This document shows positions 17,422 through 24,808 of a DNA stretch of 64,000 bases, one piece after another. How positions within the stretch are numbered: the stretch's first letter is position 1; each line of letters begins with the position of its first letter. Position numbers and translations under genes: made by a program. The stretch is from Thalassotalea marina (GTDB lineage: Bacteria; Pseudomonadota; Gammaproteobacteria; Enterobacterales; Alteromonadaceae), in contig NZ_BNCK01000003.1 in assembly GCF_014656435.1 (NCBI RefSeq), forward strand, positions 186,001 through 250,000. The letters are read 5' to 3'. The notes below the pieces were generated by a model, which worked only from the letters and a program-made list of their open reading frames with translations, made no database searches and was not told where the DNA came from.

Positions 17422-20124
17422 TTAGGGGCAAGTTAAACTTTCTATTTCGCTGTAAAGCTTTTCACTTTTAACGGGTTTAGGAATATAAGCATTCATCCCT
17501 GAATCGAAACATTTTTGTATGTCATCATCAAGTACACTTGCGGTTAGAGCGATTATGGGAGTTTGTTTTAAACCTAATTGTTGTTCAATTTCTCGAATCT
17601 CGTGACTAGCGGCAAAACCGTCTTTAACTGGCATCATTAAGTCCATTAATATCACGTCAAAATTTTGCGAGGTACGAAATAGATCCACTGCTTCTTGGCC
17701 ATTATTCGCCTTTTGATATTGGTAACCCGCCCGCTCTAACAATAACAATGCAACTTTTTGATTAATCGGATTATCTTCTACTAATAATACGTTTAATCTG
17801 TCCACTTTTTCGTTGTTATAATCTGGCGAGGTTGTCTCTATCGTCGTTGCTTGAGCAAAATCGACAGTTAAGCGTTCCTGACATATCTCTAATGCTTTTA
17901 GTAACCGATTACCTAACAAAGGAAAAGTCACTAAACCGGCAATATCAATATTAAAACCTAGTTCAGAGGACAGATGTCGGACTAAACACACTGAATGATT
18001 GTCACGCCCTAAACGGATGAGGTCACGCTGTACAGATTTACTGTCTTGCTGTTCGTCAACGACATAAATCACTATCATTTTTTGATTAACTAAAGCCTTG
18101 TCGTCAACCAATTGCAAAAACTCATCAACACGTTCAACTAAATCGGTCACTTGCATACCAAAGTAATTGATTGTTTCAGTTAAACAGGTTGTTACATGCT
18201 CGTGTGGTGATATCACATAAAGAGCTGAAAAATCGGGCTTATTGATATAATGATAATCTTGTTCTATCGGCGAGAGCGGTAATGTAAAAGAAAAATAACT
18301 GCCTTGACCTTTTACCGAGCTAACAATTAATTCTCCGCCCATCAAACTTACTAATTGATGGCTAATTGCAAGCCCTAGACCTGTACCTTCAAATTTACGT
18401 GTAATTGAATCATCTTCTTGTTCAAACGGGAGAAAGATCTGTTTAAGCTGACTATTGTCTATGCCAATGCCTGTATCTGCGACTGAAAATGCAACTTTTG
18501 CATGTCCTTGATGTATGCCCTGATAATCAAGTGAAATAGTAATGCAACCTTGGTGAGTAAACTTAACGGCATTTGACATTAGATTCATCAACACTTGACG
18601 AATACGATGATCATCGGCCAACACTCTGGCAGGCAACCTTTGATCTATGTCTACACGCAAATTTAAACGCTTTTCTTTTATCTTTGGAGCAATAATCGCA
18701 GCGATATCATAAACCGTTTCTCTCAACGCTGTAGAGTGCACGTTGACCGTTAATTTACCTGATTCAATTTTAGAAAAGTCCAAAATATCATTGATCAAAG
18801 AAAGTAAAAGCTGAGATGAGGTTTCAATCGTATCTAGATAGTCTTTTTGCATCGCATTTAGTTGTGTATTGGCTAATACTTCAGACATCCCAATCACTCC
18901 ATTAAGTGGGGTGCGAATTTCATGAGACATATTGGCCAAAAAGCTACTTTTAGCTCTGCTTGCACGGATGGCAGTTTCTTTGGCTTTTAACGCCTCATTT
19001 TTTGCCTCCAGTAAACGTTTTTTGCTCTGAGCTTGTTCGTCGGTTAGCCTTTCTACTTCATATGCAAATCGACTTAATTCATCATGACCGTCAATTTGCT
19101 CAGTTAACGATTGCTCATCATGTTCATCTTTGGACAGATAATCTAACACCAAGCGTAAATTCAAATTAATACGTTGTGCTAGGCTTACACCAGCAAACAC
19201 AAGTAACAAAAAGGTTAATGTGATCATCAGATACATGGACAGTCTTTGCTGACTATAGCTTGCAGCTTCCATTTGAACTTGATTAATTAGTTGCTCAGCG
19301 ATGACATTGGCAACCTGCTCAAACAATTGAGCCCGAGTAGCCATGGCCTTTAAGCCAGCGTCAATTTGGTCGGAAGAAATGGAGGCACGCGGTGAATTGT
19401 GTATAAGTTCTCGAAAATTTTGGCTTTGTTCAAAGGCTGGATTTGAAAACACATTTATCATTAATTGAACTTGCTTCGGCTCAGCATTCATCACAATAAA
19501 ACGTTCAAAAATAAGTTGTTGTTTTTGATTTAACGCTCGCGCAAGTTCACCATGTAAATTCGAACTTTCGTCACTTGCTTCGAGATCTGTTAAATACAAC
19601 TGTGTTTGCCACCTCTCTTCACTCGACCAGAACTGCACCCAATTTAACTGCAGTAGCGCATTTAAATGGCTGGTTACACTGGTTGAACTGCCATTGACCA
19701 CCAGTTTTTCCACGACATACAACATTTCTTGATAGGTTTCGACTAACCAATCGACATACTCAACTCGGCTTTCATTATCAGTCTCTGCAATCAGTGATTC
19801 ATGTGCATCCCGATATTGCTCAACCAAAGGGCCTATTGATGCATACATTTTTTGTTGATCAGCTAATGTTTTGGCGTTTTCTAATAACTTGATGAACTCA
19901 GCCTGAGCTTCTATGGAGTTTGCGTGACGAATATCAAAAGCATGTTGGTGCAATAAGGCTAATTGGCTCAACATATCGACATGCCAAGTTGCCAATTCCA
20001 GATCGGCAACTTGCTTATTTATAGAAACAATTTTTTGACTAGTAAAAAAAACAATGACAATTAAAGGCACGGTAACCAAAGCCCAAATTTTGTGTTTAAT
20101 ACTAAGGTTTTTCCATCGTTTCAA
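17422..20124 (-). CDS. Hybrid sensor histidine kinase with long periplasmic helical domain
   Basis: A 900-aa inner-membrane kinase. TM1 (about 13-30) and TM2 (about 297-315) enclose about 265 mainly helical periplasmic residues. HAMP and a coiled coil (about 316-390) lead to HisKA with His401 in FLANMSHEIRTP. The ATPase core has NLMSNAVKFTH and GTGLGLAISHQL. A spacer of about 120 residues is a degenerate receiver-like region without a clear phospho-acceptor, followed by a true C-terminal receiver (VEDNPINQKVA, Asp in VILMDLMMPVKDG). No Hpt domain is present, so a separate phosphotransfer protein is needed. It is divergent from the phosphate-binding-like protein and porin, which probably belong to the same sensing system. 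Confidence 0.9.
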   Translation of the reverse strand: MKRWKNLSIKHKIWALVTVPLIVIVFFTSQKIVSINKQVADLELATWHVDMLSQLALLHQHAFDIRHANSIEAQAEFIKLLENAKTLADQQKMYASIGPLVEQYRDAHESLIAETDNESRVEYVDWLVETYQEMLYVVEKLVVNGSSTSVTSHLNALLQLNWVQFWSSEERWQTQLYLTDLEASDESSNLHGELARALNQKQQLIFERFIVMNAEPKQVQLMINVFSNPAFEQSQNFRELIHNSPRASISSDQIDAGLKAMATRAQLFEQVANVIAEQLINQVQMEAASYSQQRLSMYLMITLTFLLLVFAGVSLAQRINLNLRLVLDYLSKDEHDEQSLTEQIDGHDELSRFAYEVERLTDEQAQSKKRLLEAKNEALKAKETAIRASRAKSSFLANMSHEIRTPLNGVIGMSEVLANTQLNAMQKDYLDTIETSSQLLLSLINDILDFSKIESGKLTVNVHSTALRETVYDIAAIIAPKIKEKRLNLRVDIDQRLPARVLADDHRIRQVLMNLMSNAVKFTHQGCITISLDYQGIHQGHAKVAFSVADTGIGIDNSQLKQIFLPFEQEDDSITRKFEGTGLGLAISHQLVSLMGGELIVSSVKGQGSYFSFTLPLSPIEQDYHYINKPDFSALYVISPHEHVTTCLTETINYFGMQVTDLVERVDEFLQLVDDKALVNQKMIVIYVVDEQQDSKSVQRDLIRLGRDNHSVCLVRHLSSELGFNIDIAGLVTFPLLGNRLLKALEICQERLTVDFAQATTIETTSPDYNNEKVDRLNVLLVEDNPINQKVALLLLERAGYQYQKANNGQEAVDLFRTSQNFDVILMDLMMPVKDGFAASHEIREIEQQLGLKQTPIIALTASVLDDDIQKCFDSGMNAYIPKPVKSEKLYSEIESLTCP

Positions 20125-20420
20125 TCTTAGCGTCCTTTCTACGGAAGAGCTTGCTGTTACTGACGTTCAGCATTCACATTTGAATAACCCAAATACTCTA
20201 TTCGTCGTTACTCTATAAAAGTGATAGAGGATATCATGTTGGTATTTACGGTTTTCACTCGTTCAACAGCAATACAAATATGAATTGTTACTAACTAAGT
20301 ATAGATAAAGATAGCATATTGCTAGTAACAGAATACAAATTCGTTAAAAATTGTTCAACTTGCCAATTTTGTAATTTCAGCTAGGCTACTTTGTAGTGCA
20401 ATTTTATAAGCTCGAAAAGG
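20125..20420. other. Divergent promoter region, 296 bp
   Basis: An AT-rich spacer between the hybrid kinase (minus) and the binding-protein/porin pair (plus). Both promoters should lie here; no clear operator palindrome or open frame was seen. Confidence 0.45.
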
Positions 20421-20918
20421 ATGCAACCAGCTTTGCCTTATCCATACACGGCAGTTAACAAAAACAATCTGTTTAAAACTTTTAGCCTACTCTTAATGCT
20501 AACAGTTGCTTTTGCCTTTTCTTCAATTACTTATGCCTTTGAAGGATACGCTATCATCTCCCTTAATCCTGATTTTAAAACCTTGTCAAAAGGCAAAGCT
20601 CGTATGTTGTACAGAGGAAAAATAAAAACATTGCAAGGACAAATCATCGAGCTCTCAGATTGGCCAAGTGAAAATGAGGTGAGAACAACTTTTTATCAAG
20701 AATTGCTAGGTAAAGATTTAGCACAGATGAATGCTCACTGGGCTGGCTTGTCTTTTTCAGGCAAAGCAAGAGTACCAAAAGAAATTGATAATGCTAATTT
20801 AGAAAGCTTATTACAATGGCTATCAGAAAAAGATTCTCGTATTGGTTACGCACCATTGGCTAATTTGCCAAAACACGTTAACGTATTGTATGTCGTTGAA
20901 AAGGAGAAACAACAATGA
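20421..20918 (+). CDS. Short phosphate-binding (PstS)-like exported protein
   Basis: A 165-aa exported protein (hydrophobic signal about 18-40) matching one lobe of PstS-like binding proteins: 'LSKGKARMLYRGKIKTLQG', 'FYQELLGKDLAQMNAHWAGLSFSGKARVPKEI' and a 'DSRIGYAPLA' end. Full PstS is about 320-350 aa, so this is the short stand-alone form often encoded with a porin and a sensor kinase. It may bind an anion in the periplasm and present it to the kinase. It shares an ATGA overlap with the porin. The annotated start is followed by about 17 residues before the signal; a downstream in-frame start is possible but none has a better ribosome-binding site. Confidence 0.75.
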   Translation: MQPALPYPYTAVNKNNLFKTFSLLLMLTVAFAFSSITYAFEGYAIISLNPDFKTLSKGKARMLYRGKIKTLQGQIIELSDWPSENEVRTTFYQELLGKDLAQMNAHWAGLSFSGKARVPKEIDNANLESLLQWLSEKDSRIGYAPLANLPKHVNVLYVVEKEKQQ

Positions 20919-22000
20919 GCAGGAAGCTGATTTTTGTTTTGGCACTTGTCACTAGCCAATACGCATACGCATCGGTTGAATTGTCAGACAAGTTATCATT
21001 AAGTGGATTTGGCTCAAGTTCTGTGACTAAATCAGATAATGAAACACCGTTAATTATTAACAGAAGAATTGTTGATCAATGGTGTTGGGATTGTGACACC
21101 ACCTTTGGCTTACAATTAGATTACTACAACGATGCATTTAAAGCCTCAGCTCAAGTTGTTAAAAGACCTCAAGACAAATGGTCCAACCCTGAACTAGAGT
21201 GGGCCTATTTGGGTTATACTCATGAAAACTTTGAATTTCGAGCCGGTAGACTAAGACTGCCCGCCTTTTTAGCCTCTGAATATTATTTTGTTGGTCACGC
21301 ATATAAAACTGCACGTCCGCCAGAAGAACTTTACAACTCAATACTGGGTATTACGGCATACAATGGGATTAATTTAGTTTGGAACTTTGAACTTTTTGAT
21401 ACCTATCAAGTAAATGTTACGCCATTTATCGGGTTTGAAGATGAAAATACCTTAGAAATAAGTAAATCGTTCCATGTAGACGTTGATGTCAAAGATATAC
21501 TGGGCTTTTCAACCGAGTTACACGGAGACTTTTTCAAGTGGAAATTTACCTATTTCGACGCCGAATATGACCAAGTGTTTATCTTCAACAATCCAGCCCC
21601 CGGCGTTGCTAAACGAGAAATCGATTTACCCGATAGACGTTTTGAACTCTATTCTTTAGGCGCTGAATATGAATTAAATAACTGGACATTAACCGCTGAA
21701 CGCCAAATAGGTAATGTTCGCTCCACTTGGTATGCGAGCCTTGCTTATCGAATGCATAAATTTACCCCTTACATTCTATATGGCGAAACTAAAACGAAAA
21801 AAACAGATGTAACCCCTTTTGATGGTAAATCTGGCAGCAGTTCAGTAATAGGCATTCGCTACGATATTTTAAATAACTTGTCGGTCAATATGGAACTGCA
21901 AAGCTTTAAAAGCTTTGCAGGTGAACGAGGCTCATTTACCACAACCCCACAAGACAGGGATGCCGATTTAGCTACTGTCATGTTTAACTTTGTTTTTTAG
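20915..22000 (+). CDS. Porin-like outer-membrane beta-barrel
   Basis: A 361-aa exported protein (signal 1-19) with amphipathic strands throughout: 'LQLDYYNDAFKASAQVV', 'EWAYLGYTHENFEFRAGRLRLPAF', and an end '...LATVMFNFVF' with terminal Phe. The 'RAGRLRLP' segment is common in porins paired with two-component sensors. It probably forms a channel for the solute recognised by the adjacent binding protein. Translation is coupled to that gene by an ATGA overlap. Two cysteines in 'WCWDCD' near residue 48 are unusual for a porin and could form a local disulfide. Confidence 0.8.
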   Translation: MSRKLIFVLALVTSQYAYASVELSDKLSLSGFGSSSVTKSDNETPLIINRRIVDQWCWDCDTTFGLQLDYYNDAFKASAQVVKRPQDKWSNPELEWAYLGYTHENFEFRAGRLRLPAFLASEYYFVGHAYKTARPPEELYNSILGITAYNGINLVWNFELFDTYQVNVTPFIGFEDENTLEISKSFHVDVDVKDILGFSTELHGDFFKWKFTYFDAEYDQVFIFNNPAPGVAKREIDLPDRRFELYSLGAEYELNNWTLTAERQIGNVRSTWYASLAYRMHKFTPYILYGETKTKKTDVTPFDGKSGSSSVIGIRYDILNNLSVNMELQSFKSFAGERGSFTTTPQDRDADLATVMFNFVF

Positions 22001-22020
22001 ACTGACTTAGCAAAACGATT

Positions 22021-22044
22021 AAGCTCCAAAGTTGGAGCTTTTTT
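22021..22044 (+). terminator. Intrinsic terminator after the porin gene
   Basis: AAGCTCCA (22021-22028) pairs with TGGAGCTT (22033-22040) with a 4-base loop, followed by a T-run. Confidence 0.85.
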
Positions 22045-22243
22045 ATTTTTACAGCCTTCGTTGAATCAATCAGTTGTTCCATGAAGGTTAGTTATTCTAT
22101 ATCAGTATTAAAAAAGCTAAACATGCTAAAAAGTCAGCTAAAAAGTAGAGAAATGTTCACAAAACCATGCAATGTGAATGAAAAAACTATGCAAGGCAAG
22201 AAAAATAGCTATACTTGCCCGCTCAAATCTTAGGGGTGGATAA

Positions 22244-22267
22244 ATGAGCAAACTTTACGTACCCTAA
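22244..22267 (+). CDS. Putative 7-aa leader peptide (MSKLYVP) of the polyamine operon
   Basis: ATG at 22244 and TAA at 22265-22267 enclose seven codons, with the purine-rich stretch AGGGGTGG (22232-22239) five bases upstream, a better ribosome-binding site than many full genes here have. The coding part overlaps a possible stem of CTTAGGG (22229-22235) with CCCTAAG (22262-22268), so ribosome movement over the peptide would open it. A terminator-like hairpin follows before the first polyamine gene. Seen: the short frame, ribosome-binding site and stems. Inferred: that it controls the operon. Confidence 0.45.
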   Translation: MSKLYVP

Positions 22268-22301
22268 GTACATGCTTAACAACAAGCAAATTTTTGATTT
22301 C

Positions 22302-22325
22302 AGGCGCCAATGTCGCCTTGTTTTT
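22302..22325 (+). promoter_or_regulatory. Terminator-like hairpin in the polyamine operon leader (putative attenuator)
   Basis: AGGCG (22302-22306) pairs with CGCCT (22314-22318), followed by TTGTTTTT. It lies between the putative 7-aa leader peptide and the GAAGG ribosome-binding site (22326-22330) of the first structural gene. A terminator placed inside a 5' leader suggests transcription attenuation. The stem is only five pairs long, so it may be weak. Confidence 0.45.
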
Positions 22326-22341
22326 GAAGGTTTTTACCACT

Positions 22342-23598
22342 ATGACGCAAACTCAATTAACACCCAATACTGTCTACGTTATCGGCACAGGTGAAGTCGC
22401 TAAAGCTGCCCTGTATAAACTGGTAAAACTCTATCCAGAACAAGCCATTACGGTTGTTGCTTCAAACCGTTCAGGTGGATTGGATTTACTTAAAGAAAAT
22501 GTCAACAGCGACCTTCATGCTGGTCACATTAATTTCCGTCAACTTGACGTATTTAATAAAACCGATGAATTAGCTGAGCTGATTCAATCAACGGCGACTG
22601 ATACACCACAAGTATTATTTAATTTAGGTTCTCCTTACCTAGACATGAAACTAATGCAAGTGGCATTAGATACTCATAGCCATTATGTTGATACGGCATG
22701 TTATGAAGAATTAGATACAAAAGGCTTTAGCTACAAGCAACAATTAGCCTTAGCACCAGAATTTGAAAAGCGTGGCTTAAAAGCGCTTCTTGGTGGCGGT
22801 GGTTCTCCAGGCATCACTAACTTATTAACGCGTTTTCACGATGCTAAACGTGCATGTGAAAGTGTGAAAATTTTTGACTACAACGGTGGTTTACAAAATA
22901 AGTACCCTTGGGCAACTAACTTTGCTGCTGAAGATAACTTAAAAGAATTAGACAACCCGGCGAAGTTTTTACGCGATGGTGAATGGACTGAAGCGCCAGC
23001 ATTTTCTGAGCGTTTTCATATCGTTGATCCATTAAACATTGGTGACGATGTTGAAGTGGGCTTTAATACCATTTATCACGAAGAGCAAGAAACCATTAAT
23101 ATGGTGTTTCCACACATTAGAAACATCTATAACTACATGAGTTTTGGTGAAGATTACATCAAATATTTCAAGTTATTCCGTGATTTAGGTTTACTAGGTG
23201 TTGAACCTGTGTCTGATGGTCAAGGTGGTGAAATCATTCCAATTCGTTTCTTGTCTTCACTGATGCCACACCCACGTGACGTTGCACCTTTAGTAACAGG
23301 TCCAGCGGGTATGCGTGTAGAATCTGCTGGTGAAAACTCAGCAGAGATGGATTTGATCAGTGTATGGCGCATGCGTCATGAAGATTGCTGGGCAGATACT
23401 CACACAGGTGCTGTTGCATGGAGTACAGGTGTTCCAGCGTGTTTGTTCCTTGACGCACTATTGCGTTTTGACGGCAACGGTATTTTTGTGCCAGAGAACT
23501 TACCGAACTTAAACAATACCTTGTTTACTGAGTTATCTGACACTTACGGTTTAGAGGTAGATTCATTCGACATTGCCGGTCAGAAGGTTGAGCTTTAA
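22342..23598 (+). CDS. Carboxynorspermidine/carboxyspermidine synthase (dehydrogenase)
   Basis: A saccharopine-dehydrogenase-family enzyme of 418 aa. It begins with a Rossmann dinucleotide motif (VYVIGTGEVAKAAL) and carries 'GGGGSPGITNLL' and 'EDNLKELDNPAKFLRDGEW', typical of carboxynorspermidine dehydrogenases. These reductively condense L-aspartate semialdehyde with a diamine (1,3-diaminopropane or putrescine) using NADPH. The ATG at 22342 is preferred over the in-frame TTG at 22294 because GAAGG lies 11 bases before it and the Rossmann motif starts soon after. The stop overlaps the next gene's start by one base. No diaminobutyrate aminotransferase/decarboxylase lies beside it, so the diamine used, and hence spermidine versus norspermidine as product, is open. 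Confidence 0.88.
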   Translation: MTQTQLTPNTVYVIGTGEVAKAALYKLVKLYPEQAITVVASNRSGGLDLLKENVNSDLHAGHINFRQLDVFNKTDELAELIQSTATDTPQVLFNLGSPYLDMKLMQVALDTHSHYVDTACYEELDTKGFSYKQQLALAPEFEKRGLKALLGGGGSPGITNLLTRFHDAKRACESVKIFDYNGGLQNKYPWATNFAAEDNLKELDNPAKFLRDGEWTEAPAFSERFHIVDPLNIGDDVEVGFNTIYHEEQETINMVFPHIRNIYNYMSFGEDYIKYFKLFRDLGLLGVEPVSDGQGGEIIPIRFLSSLMPHPRDVAPLVTGPAGMRVESAGENSAEMDLISVWRMRHEDCWADTHTGAVAWSTGVPACLFLDALLRFDGNGIFVPENLPNLNNTLFTELSDTYGLEVDSFDIAGQKVEL

Positions 23599-24743
23599 TG
23601 GAGTTATCTGCACCACGCCGCCCAACCCATATTTTTGATGAAGGCAAGTTTGAAACAAACCTTGCTGAGTTAAAGCAGTTTAAAGAAAGCTGCGGACTAA
23701 AAATATTGTTAGCGTTGAAGGGGTATAACCCCCTTCATTCCGCTGACTTAGTTGGGCAATACCTCGATGGTGTTGCCGCTTCTTCGTTAAATGAAGCACG
23801 TTCATGTGCCGAGCATTACCAAGGTGAAATTCACACTTATTGTCCTGCTTATGACGAAGATACCTTTGACGAATTAATGAGCTACAGCAGCCATGTGGTG
23901 TTTAATTCACATCAAGATTTAGCGCGTTTTGCTGATCGTGTGCCTGCTAACGTGAAAATAGATATTCGATTAAACCTACAACACCAAGACATGGAAACAG
24001 AGGTTTTTGCCGGCTACAACCCAAATAAACCTCATTCTCGTTTTGGCATTACCATCGCTGAGTTTAAGCCAGAAGATATTAAGCGCTACAACGTCAGTGG
24101 CATTCATTTTCACGCTTTATGCTCTCAAGGTGCGGCCGATTTAAAAAGCTGTGTTGCCACACTAGAAAACAAGTTTCCTGAACTGTTAAACCAAGTTGAT
24201 CGCATCAACATGGGCGGTGGACACATGGTGTGCCGTGAAGGTTATGACTATCAAACGTTGGCTGAGGTAGTAGGCCATTTACAAGCCAACTATTCACTTG
24301 ATGTTTATATCGAGCCAAGTGAACATGTTTATGCCGATGTAGGCGTATTAAAAGCCAGAGTATTGTCGTTAATCAATAATGAAGTGCCAATTGCTATTTT
24401 AAATGTCAGTGCTAAAAACCATATGCCTGATATTTTAGAAAGCCCAGACTATAACGTGGATATCGCTGAAGGTCAGTTAGGCCGCAATGAAGAGAAACAC
24501 AGTTATATTTTTGGTGGTAACACCTGTCTAACGGGTGACGTTATTGGTGAATATCACCTTGAACAACCACTACAACTTGACGATTGCATCACCTTTTTAG
24601 ATCAATCGCCATATACCTTAGTGCAGTGTCATCATTTTAATGGTGTTAGCCAACCCGACTTTATCGTGGTTGATAAACACGGCGAAATTAAACGCCATCG
24701 TTTAGACGATTATGACCGCTACTTAACAACGGTTATTCGATAA
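23598..24743 (+). CDS. nspC: Carboxynorspermidine/carboxyspermidine decarboxylase
   Basis: A 381-aa fold-III, PLP-dependent decarboxylase of the alanine racemase/ODC superfamily. The PLP lysine is in ILLALKGYN (about residue 42). Other landmarks are HFHALCSQG, NMGGGHMV (phosphate binding) and GGNTCLTGD, which carries the Cys from the partner subunit that completes the active site. It removes the carboxyl group from carboxy(nor)spermidine as the last step. It is translationally coupled to the dehydrogenase and followed by a terminator, so the two form one operon. Confidence 0.92.
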   Translation: MELSAPRRPTHIFDEGKFETNLAELKQFKESCGLKILLALKGYNPLHSADLVGQYLDGVAASSLNEARSCAEHYQGEIHTYCPAYDEDTFDELMSYSSHVVFNSHQDLARFADRVPANVKIDIRLNLQHQDMETEVFAGYNPNKPHSRFGITIAEFKPEDIKRYNVSGIHFHALCSQGAADLKSCVATLENKFPELLNQVDRINMGGGHMVCREGYDYQTLAEVVGHLQANYSLDVYIEPSEHVYADVGVLKARVLSLINNEVPIAILNVSAKNHMPDILESPDYNVDIAEGQLGRNEEKHSYIFGGNTCLTGDVIGEYHLEQPLQLDDCITFLDQSPYTLVQCHHFNGVSQPDFIVVDKHGEIKRHRLDDYDRYLTTVIR

Positions 24744-24770
24744 ATCTTGTTGGATTTAACCAAATTGATA

Positions 24771-24800
24771 AAAAAGGCGAATGGTAACATTCGCCTTTTT
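24771..24800. terminator. Bidirectional intrinsic terminator
   Basis: AAAAAGGCGAAT (24771-24782) pairs with ATTCGCCTTTTT (24789-24800), with a 6-base loop and T-runs on both strands. It serves the convergent nspC and TonB-dependent receptor genes. Confidence 0.9.
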
Positions 24801-24808
24801 TAATGGTG

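Noticed and set aside
22294-22341. Upstream TTG start for the carboxynorspermidine dehydrogenase
   Set aside because: It has no ribosome-binding site, runs through the terminator-like hairpin and adds residues absent from the family; the ATG at 22342 is better placed.
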